Assembly (NCBI RefSeq): GCF_016808335.1
Contig: NC_053141.1
Coordinates: 19,785,756-19,849,755, forward strand
Reading direction: 5' to 3'
DNA: 64,000 nucleotides
Source of the DNA: Panicum virgatum
Taxonomy: Eukaryota; Streptophyta; Magnoliopsida; Poales; Poaceae
In this document: in pieces, positions 21,169-32,065 of the stretch
Layout: each line of letters starts with the position of its first letter
How positions within the stretch are numbered: the first letter of the stretch is position 1
Translations under genes and position numbers: made by a program
The notes under the pieces: model-generated
What the model was told of the DNA's origin: nothing
The model's database searches: none
What the model saw: the letters and a program-made list of their open reading frames with translations, nothing else

Positions 21169-22190
21169 TGTTGGCACTCCCTCACACACACAACACCCTC
21201 TTGCTTGCAGGTGGAAGAAGAAGATGAGAGGAAGGACTCAGGAAGAGCACACGGAATGGAGCTGCTTAATTCTCCCGAGCTGCAGCTACTCTCCATTTAT
21301 AGCCAAAGCTAGTCAAGGTAAGTTAATTTACAAGCATGGCTCTATAGTGCCCAGCCACCTCTAGCCACTACTTGCTACTGCTACCTTGCTGCTACCATAG
21401 TCACATAGTTCCCGGGTCGACCGGGTCGTGGATCGGGGTCGAGGATCGAGAGTCGAATGTGTATAAAAATGCGGGTCGAAGGGAGTAGTTTGGAACGAAT
21501 GAACCCGATTAATCCGGGTCGACCCTCTGGGTCGATGACACAAGTCACGTAGATCTCATATGTCCTACAATTAGAGATGTGTGGTCTGACAAAGATATAA
21601 AAGCAAAAAAGGAGAGAAAAGAAACTTGGGCTGCCCATGTTGGCCCAAATAGCCCATTACTCATCTAACGTAACCCTATCTTTGAGTCGCTGGCTGCTAC
21701 ACGTCGCATGCTGCAGCCGCCGTCGCCATCTCTTTCCTCCCCGTTATGCCTCTGCTCTGCACCGCTTTCACCAATATGGTAGCTGACTGCAGCATCTGGC
21801 ACCATCCGAGAACAAAATTGGTAGTCCATGGCTCTCTCATGCCTCCGCAGTCCGCACTCCACCAGCGAGACCCGCCGGCATGGTTCGTCATCTGCGCTCT
21901 ACTAGGAGGCCGGCCGTGTGCGCTCCGGTGGTGAATCGGGACGTGAACCAGCTAGAATTGGGTCGACGACCCTGGTCGTCCCCGACCCTCGATTTGGGAC
22001 GACGTTCCCGGGTCGAGGAACGTGAGGTCGACCCCGAATCTGGTGACTATGGCTGCTACTTGCAGCTACTACTATACATAATAGTCACTTGCCGCCCAAA
22101 ATTCAAGTGGCAGCCATGACCAGGGGGACAGGAGCAAGAGCTCCCATCAGCTATGAAAGGTACAAGCTAGAGCATGGTGATTATCTAACA
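21169..22190 (-). repeat. 5' LTR of the copia element (with insertion)
   Basis: Same ends as the left LTR. Interrupted at 21396-22051 by an hAT-like element, with GCTGCTAC duplicated on both sides. Removing the insertion gives about 358 bp. Confidence 0.95.
21396..22051. mobile_element. hAT-like non-autonomous DNA transposon
   Basis: 656 bp, inserted in the copia 5' LTR. The ends are CATAGTCAC...GTGACTATG, flanked by the 8-bp duplication GCTGCTAC (21388-21395, 22052-22059). Subterminal regions repeat CCCGGGTCGACC-like words at both ends. No transposase frame is visible. The left LTR supplies the empty site, which proves the boundaries. Assignment to hAT rests on the 8-bp duplication. Confidence 0.88.
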
Positions 22191-22202
22191 AAAATTACCT
22201 CT

Positions 22203-22990
22203 TACCATTGAACACAGACCAATGTTGAAACTGAATGGTTGCTGCCTAGGGTCCTTGGTGCTGGAAGAAACAAAACCTAACAGAGTGATTTCCCATATTG
22301 ATAAGAAAAGAAAGTACTAATTATTCCATAATGCTTCCAAATTTTAATCCACGAGCTCTATCCTTTCTGCCACCAACGCACCTCCAACAATAACAACTTG
22401 CTAGTAGGAGTGAGAAGAATCCATCATTACATACTGAAAATATATAGAGATCATATTAAATAGAAGAAGCAAGCTTTTACCCATCCATTTGTTTTCAGAA
22501 CCATAACATCTACATCAGACCATTTGGAATCATCAGTCACTAATTAAAAAGATTTTGGAGCAATCATGTCAGATAATAAAGCCACGTGAATTGCTCACCT
22601 TTGATGGTTGACCTGGGGTTAACGAAAGAAGCTGACACATCCTAGCTGCAAATCAAGATCAACATTTTCAAATCTGGGTTTAATGGTTGACACTTTCGAT
22701 GTACGTGAACAATATATCCCTCTCTCTCAAACCATTAACAAACTGCATTAAATTTCAAAGCTGACAAAAAATATACCTTTTTATTAATCCACCACAGATC
22801 CATTTTGTTAAGAAACTCAAATTGTCATTATATATTCCATATTTCTAATCAAATATATCTCTTATCTAAATGGCAAATAAACTATGATTACTGCAAGTTA
22901 TTTAGTTTCTAACCTCGCTGGAATTCCACCGTCATTGGAGAGTGGAGACCACTTGGAGCGGCCATGAATTGCATAAAGCGCCTGTTGAAA
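22203..22990 (-). pseudogene. Exon-like pieces of an unidentified gene
   Basis: Three minus-strand segments look like exons with splice sites. 22990-22914 (after TTTCAACAG, before GTTAGAA) reads ALYAIHGRSKWSPLSND. About 22637-22600 (after GCTAG, before GTGAGC) joins in phase to give GIPARMCQLLSLTPGQPSK. About 22552-22494 (after AATTAG, before GTAAAAG) reads SKWSDVDVMVLKTNGW. A further 55-nt GT-AG bounded piece is at 22257-22203. Exon 2 to 3 does not join in frame as I read it, so this may be a relic. I do not recognise the family. The copia element lies immediately downstream. Confidence 0.4.
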
Positions 22991-23189
22991 GATCAATATC
23001 AAAAGATATGTAAATCTCTCCGCTGGTCAGTTTGTATGCATATGCAGTATCATCTCATCTCTACAGCCTTCATCTCATCTGATGTCTAATGTCACACTAT
23101 TTGAACAAGTGAACATGTTACTCCATAAGAAACATTTTGACGCAACCATTTTATATCAAAAATAAAACATCAAAACATTTTGACTTGCA

Positions 23190-24015
23190 CGCAAGAAAAT
23201 GCTAGCAAATGCCGGAGTGGGAGGCGGCCGTGTTGCAGGGGTGGCGCCCGCGGCTTGCCGGGAAGGGCGCCGGCGGCCGCGTCCTCGCTGGACTGTGGCC
23301 CCACGCGACGCCGACGAGGAGGCGCGACCGTGCGAACAGGCGGAGGCGGCACCCATAGCATGCCGGGGAGGCCGGAGGCAGCCGCTTGTTGTACGAGCGG
23401 CGGACCATGGCCCGCCCAACACCGGCGAGGAGGCGAGGGCAGCGCGCCCGCAGCCCACGCGATGGGCTTCGTGGTCCGGTGCGGCGGCGTGGTCGCGGGC
23501 CGCGACGGGCGGTCCCGCAGAAATGGATGGATGCGACGCCGTCCCGCAGATGGATGGGCTCGACGGCGGTCCGTCCCGCAGATGGATGCGACGCCGCGGC
23601 AGAGGGAGGATCGGAGCGGATCGTCCACGCCTCGCCGAGCGCCGCCGCCACAGATCCGCGCCGCCGTCGTAGATCCAAGCCGAGCGCCGCAGGGGGAAGG
23701 GAGAGGTGCGGCCGGCCCAAGCTGCTCCTCTTCCCGCTACCGCCATGGACGCGGCGGCCTCCTCCGGCCGTCGTCGCTGCCACGCGCCGGCCCGCCCGCG
23801 TGCGCGCCCGCCGAGGCAGGGACGGGCGCCCGCCCGCGCGCACGGAGCTCCGCCGCTGGGGGGCAGGGGCGGGCGCAGCGAGCTCCACGGGGAGGCAACC
23901 TACCGGGGAGGAGGGGCGCTCGACCGTGGCCGTGGGGTGGGGGAGGCGGGCGGCGGGCGGCGCGCAGGGCCAGGCGCCTAGGCGCAGGAGGCCGCGGTGA
24001 TTGGCAATTGACGCT
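23190..24015. other. GC-rich CpG-dense segment without a supported gene
   Basis: Sharp rise in GC compared with both flanks. Long frames exist on both strands but are Arg/Pro/Ala-rich shadows without domains. It contains three copies of CCATCTGCGGGACGG or its complement near 23550-23585. It may be captured gene sequence inside a transposable element or an old first exon. Confidence 0.4.
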
Positions 24016-24022
24016 GGCGCCT

Positions 24023-24303
24023 GGCCCGGTTTCTCGCAGCGCAACTAGCGTAAATTTTATTTGCAAATCTCTTTACGGATGAATATAATTTTTCGCGACG
24101 AATCTAATGACGATAATTAATTGATGGTTAGCTACAGTAATACTACAGTAACCAACCTCTAATTATGTAGTTAAAGACCTCATTAAATTCATCTCGCGAA
24201 ATAGCGCAAAGCTGTGGAGTTAATTTTATAAACTAACTTTATTTAGCATATTTAATTATTGATCAAACTTTGTGCTCCTTGTGCTAAACAACCAAACAGG
24301 GCC
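24023..24303. mobile_element. MITE-like grass repeat
   Basis: The ends are imperfect inverted repeats (GGCCCGGTTT at left, complement GGCCCTGTTTGG at right). The body carries phrases common in grass MITEs: CGCGACGAATCTAATGA, TACAGTAACCAACC, and TTAAAGACCTCATTAAATTC followed by TCTCGCGAAATAG. No coding sequence. I could not identify a clean target duplication. Confidence 0.55.
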
Positions 24304-24596
24304 AGGGTAAGGGTAGCGTGGGGTAAGGAGACGACGCGCGGAAATTTCGGGTGGATACAAGTGAACCAATCACCAAAATTACAGCGTGGGTATAGGCGGG
24401 TGGATAGAAGTGGGTGTGGTGAAAAAAAAAAAACAGGCTAAAGTGCGGGAAACATTTTAGAAACTACAGCTTTTTTCTCACCATCCAGATTTTCATGTCC
24501 ACTTTGCTTACAGGTGGGAACAGCAAGTGAGAATGTAAGAGATAGGTAATTTTTTAGTGGAAGGTGACTTTAAAAATCATGGATCCTTATAATAGA
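24304..24596 (-). mobile_element. Possible Helitron 5' terminal region
   Basis: On the minus strand an A is followed at 24596 by TCTATTATAAGGATCC, resembling the 5' end TCTATACTATAAAG of the Helitron at 32065. Further in, both share a poly-T run followed by CTCACC/CACC, ACCCGCC and TACCCACG words at similar spacing. No 3' hairpin and CTRR end was found to the left, so extent is unknown. Confidence 0.35.
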
Positions 24597-24671
24597 TAAA
24601 TAGATATAGATAGATAGAAATGCAAAAAAAAGTGAGAAATTCACAAAATCCAACAGACCCATGTCTTCGTG

Positions 24672-24743
24672 TGGGCCGACAAAGCCCGGCCCAATTCGCT
24701 ACTACTCCAACCTCTATATTACCTCCCGACGAGCCTAGGGTTT
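24672..24743 (+). promoter_or_regulatory. RPS28 promoter with site II and telo-box motifs
   Basis: Two site II elements (TGGGCC at 24672-24677 and its complement GGCCCA at 24688-24693), a TATA-like TCTATATT (24713-24720) and a telo-box in reverse orientation (TAGGGTTT, 24736-24743). Site II plus telo-box is the established signature of plant ribosomal-protein and other growth-linked promoters. All lie within 160 bp of the first splice donor. Confidence 0.8.
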
Positions 24744-24744
24744 T

Positions 24745-26369
24745 GCTTGTCTCCTCTCTCCACACGACTTGCTCGGGCCGCCGCCGCCGACGTCGTCGCA
24801 GCAGTCACCGTGACCTGCAACCAGAGAAAGGTTCGTGCCCTCTGATCAATCTCGTTCAACTGGTCTTTTCGTATCCCGGTGCTGGCCGTAGTTGGTTTGT
24901 TCATTTGTGGCGGATCCAGAATTTGGGAGTGGGGTATTCCCAAGCCAAAATTTTATGGGTCCCAAATTTTATCCAAGGCAATGAAGAGGAGTAGGTGATT
25001 CTCTCACCTCGCTCCTGGCTACGGTTTTGGGATGAAAAAGGAAGGTGATCGAGAAGTGATTGAGAGAGGGGCGACGCTGGCGGGGAGGTTGCGAGTTCGG
25101 GGATCGATCGTCGTCCTCTTACGTCGGTCAAGGCGGGAACTCGGGAGTTCAGCGTAATGGCCTGGCCGGGGCTTGCTTGCTTGGGAGTTTTGGGCTGCAA
25201 GAACTACATTTGTTCCCGCTAGAATATACATTCGGATGTACCTGTTGCATACTCTTTGCCCAAAAAAGTTGGGTATTCCTGTGAGTTATCCAGGCATCTA
25301 TACTCGATCCACTAGCGGGTGTCTGCTAGAGTGAGGTAGCTTAAGTGCTTAACTCGATGTAAGATTGGACTTCTTTCTGAAAACCTTTTGTCATTAAGGC
25401 CTGATAACCCCAGCTGAACTTTCATGCATTCTAATAAAGCAGGGCCATGTTTTCTGGTCTAAAAAATCTATACTTGAGGTTGTGGCCGAGGGAGTTTATC
25501 GGGCGGATGGGGAGATCTGCCCAAGTTTGTGGCCGCGGGAGTTTGTCGGGCGGATGGGGAGATCTGCTCGCTTTCTCATGGTAGTAGTGATGTGCTAGAG
25601 AGATGGTATTACTTTATTGCTTGAGGTTGTGCTGTTTCACGTTGATCTGTGGTATAGCCACCCCCAAATTATTTATAAGGTGGTCTGATTAAATCTTCTC
25701 TACATAGTCAGCTATTTCGAGCTGTGAATTTGTGGTATCGTTTGCTGTGTGTCTGCAATCAGTTCAGTCCCTGTTATTGTCATTGATAGAGAGATGCTTA
25801 TATGATTTTGTAAATTTATGTTTGAAGAAACTAAAGTTACACATTTTAAACATATATTTACATCTTGCTGTGTGTCTGCAGTCTTGTAGTTTGATTTACC
25901 CTCATATCTAGTATTTGATTTTACCAAACAAAGTGTGCGGAGGATCTAGCTAGGCTGTACACATGAAAGTTTGACACATTACACTCTTATGCAAGTGAAA
26001 TTTTATTACAGTTGATTCATGGACTTATAAAGTTGTGACTTTGTGTAATTAATTTGAACTAGTTGTTATCATGAGCTTTGTTCCTGACCAAGTGAAAAAT
26101 CAAATGCTACAAAATAAATATTTCTTATCATGTTTCCCATTGCTAATTCAAATCATTTCTGTTGGTGCAGCATGGATACTCAGGTTAAGCTTGCCGTCGT
26201 GGTCAAGGTGATGGGCCGCACCGGTTCCAGGGGTCAGGTGACCCAGGTCAGAGTGAAGTTCCTGGACGACCAGAACCGTCTCATCATGAGGAACGTCAAG
26301 GGCCCTGTCCGTGAGGGTGACATCCTCACCTTGCTCGAGTCTGAGAGGGAGGCCAGGAGGCTGCGCTGA
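24745..26369 (+). CDS. RPS28: 40S ribosomal protein S28 (eS28)
   Basis: The coding sequence is entirely in exon 2, 26172-26369, with 65 residues beginning [19 protein letters not shown] and ending [10 protein letters not shown]. This is the full expected length and essentially the invariant plant eS28 sequence. It is a small-subunit component near the mRNA exit channel. Exon 1 is leader only and ends at the donor AAAG|GTTCGTG (24830). The intron 24831-26170 (1340 nt) ends GTTGGTGCAG, one base before the ATG. Exon 1's start (about 24745) is inferred from promoter motifs. No frameshift or stop is present, so the gene looks functional. Confidence 0.97.
25481..25567. repeat. 40-bp tandem duplication in the RPS28 intron
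   Basis: TGTGGCCGAGGGAGTTTATC... at 25481-25520 is repeated at 25528-25567 with two substitutions (GAG/GCG, TAT/TGT); the period is 47 bp. Confidence 0.9.
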
Positions 26370-28315
26370 AGCAGCTGGTTGTTGTGTCAGTTGTTCGCTG
26401 TTCTTGTCTTAAACAAGTTAATGATGGATTGATTTCCCCTTGCCTAGTGTACTGCTTTCGCATCAAGTTCTTGAAGAATGCTACTTTGTCTTTTGCATAG
26501 GCTATGGAGAATGAGTTAAGAGCAATGGAAATGTAATTTGTGCACATGTCCTGTTGCAAGTTTTGGTCTGTTACCCTGAATGAAATTAAGTGCACTTATG
26601 TTGTGTTACATGGTTGTGTTGCAATCTTGGGTAACATTATAATGAATGGCCTGTATGAGTTCTGTATAATTTGAATTTATTGGGTGAATGCTAGACTGTC
26701 CACTGCACATCGAAATTGTTTGTTTGGACGTCCTGGAACAGTCTGATGTGCACGATTGTTCATTTTAGTCACTCAGATGTGCAGTCACAGGAGGTTGTGT
26801 CATTGTTCTTGGGTTTACCGAATCAAGTAATTTAGTCACAGGAAGTTATCACTTTTGCCTTCCTGTACGGGATCATCTGCTTATTCTGTGAAGTTGTTAT
26901 TCACTTTTGATGTGGGTATGCAATTTTTAGCATTCTAGATGGTTTCAATGGAGCTCTTGCTTTCCAAGACAATTGTTTTTAAATTAACCTATGTTATTAA
27001 CAAGTGACATGACACCACCTCTGTTTCATGGTAGCTTCTGTTTAGTTTTTCAACAGGTAAATGGTGACATCTGCTGAGTTGTTAAATTTGTGCACCAGTG
27101 TGACACCCCATGACGATCGCACTGCCGCGGTTCCATCATAGGGAGGCTACAATAGTATTCCAAGAAAATTTATCCGGTTCAAGTGTTAAATATGACACCT
27201 TTGAATACTCCTAGGTAAAAAAACTACAATAGTATTCCGTGTGCCTGCATATTTGTCTATGATGTAAGAAATACCAGCACCAATAAAGTAAACCATGAAA
27301 AAGCCGTTCAAGTAAAGATAAAGAAAATAATCACACTTTCACTTCGCTTATAGAACCAACTTCTCCTAATTGGGCAAGATCTTTCCTAATATTTTCAAAA
27401 GTATTTTTATTATCTTTCCATTGGTCTTAATAAAATTAGGCAACCTAAAACCAGCTGGATAAGGAACAAAATCCAAGTAAACAAGATACAATTTTGGTAA
27501 GTATGAGATTTACCTCGAACATCTACTACAAGATTTTCCTTAAGCATATTAGCCAAATCATTCTTATACTCAAGAAGCACTTCCTCAAATTTATTTGAAA
27601 ATTTTAGTTGTGTGGATGTAGATGCATTATGCTGACTTGGAGCCATATAGTTGGGAGAACTGCTCGGACTGATTGGGCTACACCAGTCTGGCTGGATTCA
27701 TGAATTAGTCCAACCGGTCTTTGCTTGTTGTGCCACCGTTGCAAATATCACCAGTAGTCTCGTCTGAGATAGGACCGGTGGGTGCTACGATACCTAAAGA
27801 GGTATAGGTGGTGTGCTATATGCAAAAGTACAATACAGAAGGCACTAAATTGATAAGTTTATTTATTCGGTGAATGTTGGCCGAACTAGGGATGCTTGTA
27901 ATATGTTGGTACGAAGGCTGATCCTTATGACGTGTCTGCTCGCAAGGCCTTACACATATACCCCTATGTCCGTAAAGTATTTTTCGCTGAACTCTTGAGG
28001 TAAACTCCGATAGACTCCACAATAAATTCTGCTAAATCTACTCCAAAGGATATGCGGAGCGCCACATATATCCATAATCTAGGCAGGTTTTCAATCATAA
28101 ATTAATCAAAAACAAATACTAACGAGATATAATTATTATGATGTACATAATCTAACTGGGTTGCCCAGAGCCGCCCAGTCGTCCATCTCAAATGAATTTG
28201 CCATAGCAAGTTATTTCTCGAGAAAACAAACCCAAGGGGATTCAGAATCAGACTCAGACACCACTTCCACATCGATCTGTCACCGATTACTCTCGTCGTC
28301 ATCTGCAGGTGCAGT
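26370..28315. other. RPS28 3' flank and intergenic DNA
   Basis: The first 200-250 bp are presumably the RPS28 3' UTR. The rest is AT-rich without a supported gene. A minus-strand patch at about 27650-27320 has protein-like segments (STQLKFSNKFEEVLLEYKND and NTFENIRKDLAQLGEVGS) split by a frameshift. It is probably a mobile-element remnant, but I cannot name it. Confidence 0.4.
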
Positions 28316-29758
28316 TCACGAGATGACAGTAGGATCCGCTGCAGCGGTTGTGCGACGTGGCAGCAGGCCCTTGACCTGGAGGCTGTTCACCGTATCGTAC
28401 AGGCAGAGACTCGCCGGCGTGACCCCGACGCCGAGCTCGGCCAGCCGCCGGCTGCTGAACCGGCACCCTTTCTTCGTCTCCCCCGCCCCGCCCTTGCACT
28501 CGGTAGGAACCGGGTACTCCGGGAACATCTTGGCGAGGATGCGGCACACCTCGCCGCGGTGCAGCACGCGCCCCGCGCAGAGGTACCGGCCGCAAGCACT
28601 GGGCTCCTCGTACACTCGCGCGTGCGCGTCGGCGACGTCGCGGACGTGGACGTACGCCTGCACCGCGTCCGCGTACGTCTTCACGGAGCCGTTGAGGTAC
28701 TTGAGGATGTGCCAGGTGCTGGCGTAGGAGTTCACCGACGGCTGCAGCAGCGGGCCGAGCACTAGCGACGGGTTCACCACGACGAGGTCCAGCTGCCGCT
28801 GCTCGGCGAGCTCCCAGGCCGCCTGCTCCTCCACCGTCTTCGCGTAGCAGTACCAGTTCTGCCAAGCATGCGAACATGCATGTTAGCAAGCTTCGACATG
28901 AGGTTGACAATTTAACATGACAAAATAAGTGGCGTCAGCTGATGTGTTAACCTTGGTGTTCTTGCAGTAATCGAGGTCGCTCCAGCATGATCGACGATCG
29001 ACGACGTGAACACTACACGGCGGACGCTGCCGACATCGGCAGCGGCAGTGATCACATTCTTTGTCCCTTCCACCGCCGGCTCGATCATTTTCTCCTTCAT
29101 TTCAGTCACCCGTCACTTAAATAAGAACACAATATTGATCTAGTAGATTGTTCAACTAAACATAGGACAATTCAAAAGAGCACAGCAGAGCAGGAAGGGA
29201 TTAGTGAATTACGGGGTCGTCAGTGACAGGGGAGGCGGCGTGGAAGACGCCTTGGCAGCCTCTGAACGCGGCGGCGAGGCTCTCCATGCCCAGGAGATCC
29301 GCGCACATCAGCGTCAGCCGCTCTGCTGCTCCTTCCAGCGCTCTGAGATGTGCGTTTTTCGAGTCATCGTCTGGAACATAAGAAAAATTGACATCAGATC
29401 ACGGGCCTAGAAGGCCAGAACCATGCATGCATATGCCATTCAAATCATCATATGGGTAGACGACAAATCATTAGTAAGATCAACCATGGCGGCTTTGCCT
29501 TTGGTTGTTTTGTTCATCGTGACAGGGCCACCAAATTAGGAAGGAAAAAAAAAGCAGCAACGCAATGGCACAACATAGATTGCTCTATTGATTCGATGAG
29601 CGGAGACCTGGGTTCCGGACCGTGCCGCGCACAGTGTAGCCTTTTTCAAGGAGGAGCTTCACAAGCCACGACGCGATGAACCCACCGGCGCCGGTGACGC
29701 AGACGGTATGGCTGTGGCCGGAGGCGGCGGCGCAGTTGCCTGCGTTCTCAGCACTCAT
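28316..29758 (-). pseudogene. Cinnamoyl-CoA reductase-like gene with frame-shifting deletion
   Basis: Four exons: 29758-29608 (NADP-binding [16 protein letters not shown]), 29370-29213 (ending [12 protein letters not shown]), 29094-28952 (EKMIEPAVEGTKNVI, RRVVFTSSI, then out of frame), and 28858-28316 ([20 protein letters not shown] with the catalytic Yxxx[17 protein letters not shown], and a stop at 28316). Splice sites are GT-AG. Exon 3 should hold about 63 codons (inferred from the family) but is 143 nt. The sequence between TSSI and WSDLDYCKNTK is largely missing, a loss of about 46 nt that shifts the frame. CCR-type enzymes reduce hydroxycinnamoyl-CoA esters in lignin or phenolic metabolism. 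Intact members are about 340 residues. Which CCR-like subgroup this belongs to is uncertain. Confidence 0.85.
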
Positions 29759-30169
29759 GTTTGCACGTTTTTGCGCAAGAAACTACTGGTCTTCGGGTGA
29801 TTAGTCGCTAATTTGCGATGGGTATGGAAATGTTTTCTGGTACCTGTTGGTACTGATTGAGTGACGGAGTTAATCCCGTTGTTGGGGATGCTAGATATAG
29901 GGCAGGGACGACATGCGGTCTTAACATGCAAGTAGATGGCTCTTCATCAGTTGTGGTTTCCTCTTGACACTAATTCCAACTTGAAACAGAAATGACTCTG
30001 CACAATGCTTTCCATCTGGAATCTTTTGTGTGTGTGCGCGCTTGTGTGGATACAACACTCCAGCCCTCGTACGTCCAACAATAAAAAAATGGAAAAGGCA
30101 TGTAGTTGGGCAGGTGGTAGCATATATGGTGTGGTAGTTGAGTTCCTTTTATTCGAAAGTCATTATATA
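29759..30169. other. Upstream flank of the CCR-like pseudogene
   Basis: About 410 bp, no reading frame supported. It would include the former promoter of the CCR-like gene on the minus strand. No clear TATA box could be assigned. Confidence 0.4.
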
Positions 30170-32065
30170 CTAGTAAAGTATACGTGCGACACGCACGTAA
30201 TTTTAAAATCTTATTAAAAATTAACATTTCAAAAATCTGTTAAACATACCTAAATCTAAAGAGCAAGCTAGCAACATATGAGACTTTAAATGTTGTCTGC
30301 CCACCATGTACGCAAAACATCTCTTGGCATCACTAACATATATCCTTTTCTGAAATCTTATGTAGCATATTTGTTGACATATTGCGGTATTAAACTGAAA
30401 TATCATTATCTCAAGCAACACATTTTAACTTAAAACTGCAAGTATGTCTGCAGAGTGAGCTCAGACTCAAGTAACTGAGTAAACTAAACCAGCAAGACAA
30501 GCAACTACAGAATCAGTAGCCAATAATTTATGTAAAATAATTGTGGAACAAAAATAATATGTTTGGAATAAAAAGCATTATCTTGAAATAAGTATGGATG
30601 AGCACTGCATCTATAAACAATTAGTAAGACTCACCTTCTTCGGTGGCTACATCACGTCATCAAGATCAGTGTCTTGAGAAAGATCATGACTTTTTCCTTC
30701 CTAAATATGTCAGCATATCTAGCAATTATGTAAGAAAATAGCTAACACCCCGTTTGGATGTAGACATTCAAACTTAGAAATTGATATTTTTGAACGTAAA
30801 CTTAGAAATTAGTATTGATATTGAATGTGTCTAATATTTGTTGTTTGGTTGGTTAGGGAATTGATATTGGAAACTCAGTCCAACACCAAGCAGTTCGAGG
30901 TACCATCGACCATCCTCTAGCTATTCCAAGTTATCTTGCTCTGTATTGAGTTGTGTTGTCGCCCCCTCAGTCTCTGGTATATTTAATTTTAGAATAACAA
31001 CTATATTTTTACCACCGGAGAGAGGATTTATTTTTCTCATTTTCACTGACATGGCAAGACACGGAGGATTGCCAGCGTGGAGGCATGATGCGATTATGAC
31101 CCAGCCTTCTCCTATCTCTTTTCTCGGTGTTGTTCTTCTCACCCAAAGCACACATGGCAAAAAGAAAATTTCCTCACGGCTCCGCGGGTGTGGCCAGTTT
31201 GCACAACACCCTCCCTGAGCGCACGAGATGTTTGCACCCTGGTTAACTTCTTCCTCCGACGGCCGACCAATCACAGCAGCAGCAAGCTTCTGAGCTTCTC
31301 CCGTTAGGCGTGCTGCTGTCACAAGGCCTTGCGCCATCGTCTATGCCCCCGCCGTGTCTTGCTGTTAGACGAGGCCAAATCAATGCAATTCGCGTGATTC
31401 TATATGGGTAAATCAAGTGATTCGTATTGGATCCACTCTCTCTCTCACTTAAAAAGAAGAGAAATAAAATTAAATACAACTGCACGGATTGGACTGCAAT
31501 TGCATGAGGCCGCTGCATTGTAGGCCTAGGTGAGGTCGCCAACGAGACGAGCTGCTCACCGGCCGCAGATCTGAGTCAGCGGGGCGCTGCTTGGACTTGG
31601 ACTTGCAATGCGCCCCTTCCCTCGTGCGTGTGCGGAGCTCACGGCGGCCGTCGCCGTCTCGCCCTCGCAGTGCAACGCCTCCTCCCCTGAACTCGAGCGC
31701 GGCGTCCCATCTCCCGGCGAAGCCCCTCCTCCCCCTCAGACGAGCGCGCGGAGTTTGCGGTCGCCTCCTGTGTCTTGTCCCCGGGGTGCCGCACCCCTTC
31801 CCCTCAACGCACGCGAGGAGTCCGCGGGCGTCTAGCAAAAAAAAACAGAGTTGGATACCGTGGGTACAACCGGCGGGTATGTTCGGACGGGGTGAGAAAA
31901 AAATAACCTTTTTTTGGCAGAAATGCTTTCTAACATGCTGTTTTTATGGGTCTCTACCCCCTCCCACCTCCCTCAAGTCCGACTGGTGGGTCCAGCGTGA
32001 GAGGTACGGCGGACCCAATTTGGTTGAGAAAGATTTTCAATTATTTTCGATCTTTATAGTATAGA
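30170..32065 (-). mobile_element. Non-autonomous Helitron
   Basis: The 5' end on the minus strand is A|TCTATACTATAAAG at 32065. The 3' end is a hairpin ACGTGCG-TGT-CGCACGT (30181-30198) followed after 8 nt by CTAG (30173-30170) and host T. Insertion between A and T, TC start, CTRR end and subterminal hairpin are the defining Helitron features. It is 1.9 kb with no RepHel gene. A GC-rich island at 31500-31840 may be captured host sequence, and a MITE-like patch starts near 30750 (CCCCGTTTGGATG). Confidence 0.8.

Larger units (their letters stand above)
15863..22190 (-). mobile_element. Full-length Ty1/copia retrotransposon
   Basis: Bounded by LTRs with TGTTGG...CTAACA ends and by a perfect 5-bp target duplication AAAAT (15858-15862 and 22191-22195). 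Coding order on the minus strand is gag, protease, integrase, RT, RNase H, the copia order. The LTRs (365 bp left; 1022 bp right, about 358 without its insertion) are very similar, so insertion is fairly recent. It is disabled by a gag frameshift near 20526, the 586-bp duplication and a TAG between RT and RNase H. Confidence 0.96.

Noticed and set aside
23180..24082. Overlapping frames of 200-300 codons on both strands
   Set aside because: High GC removes stop codons in all frames; no family motif and no splice context, so recorded only as a GC-rich segment.
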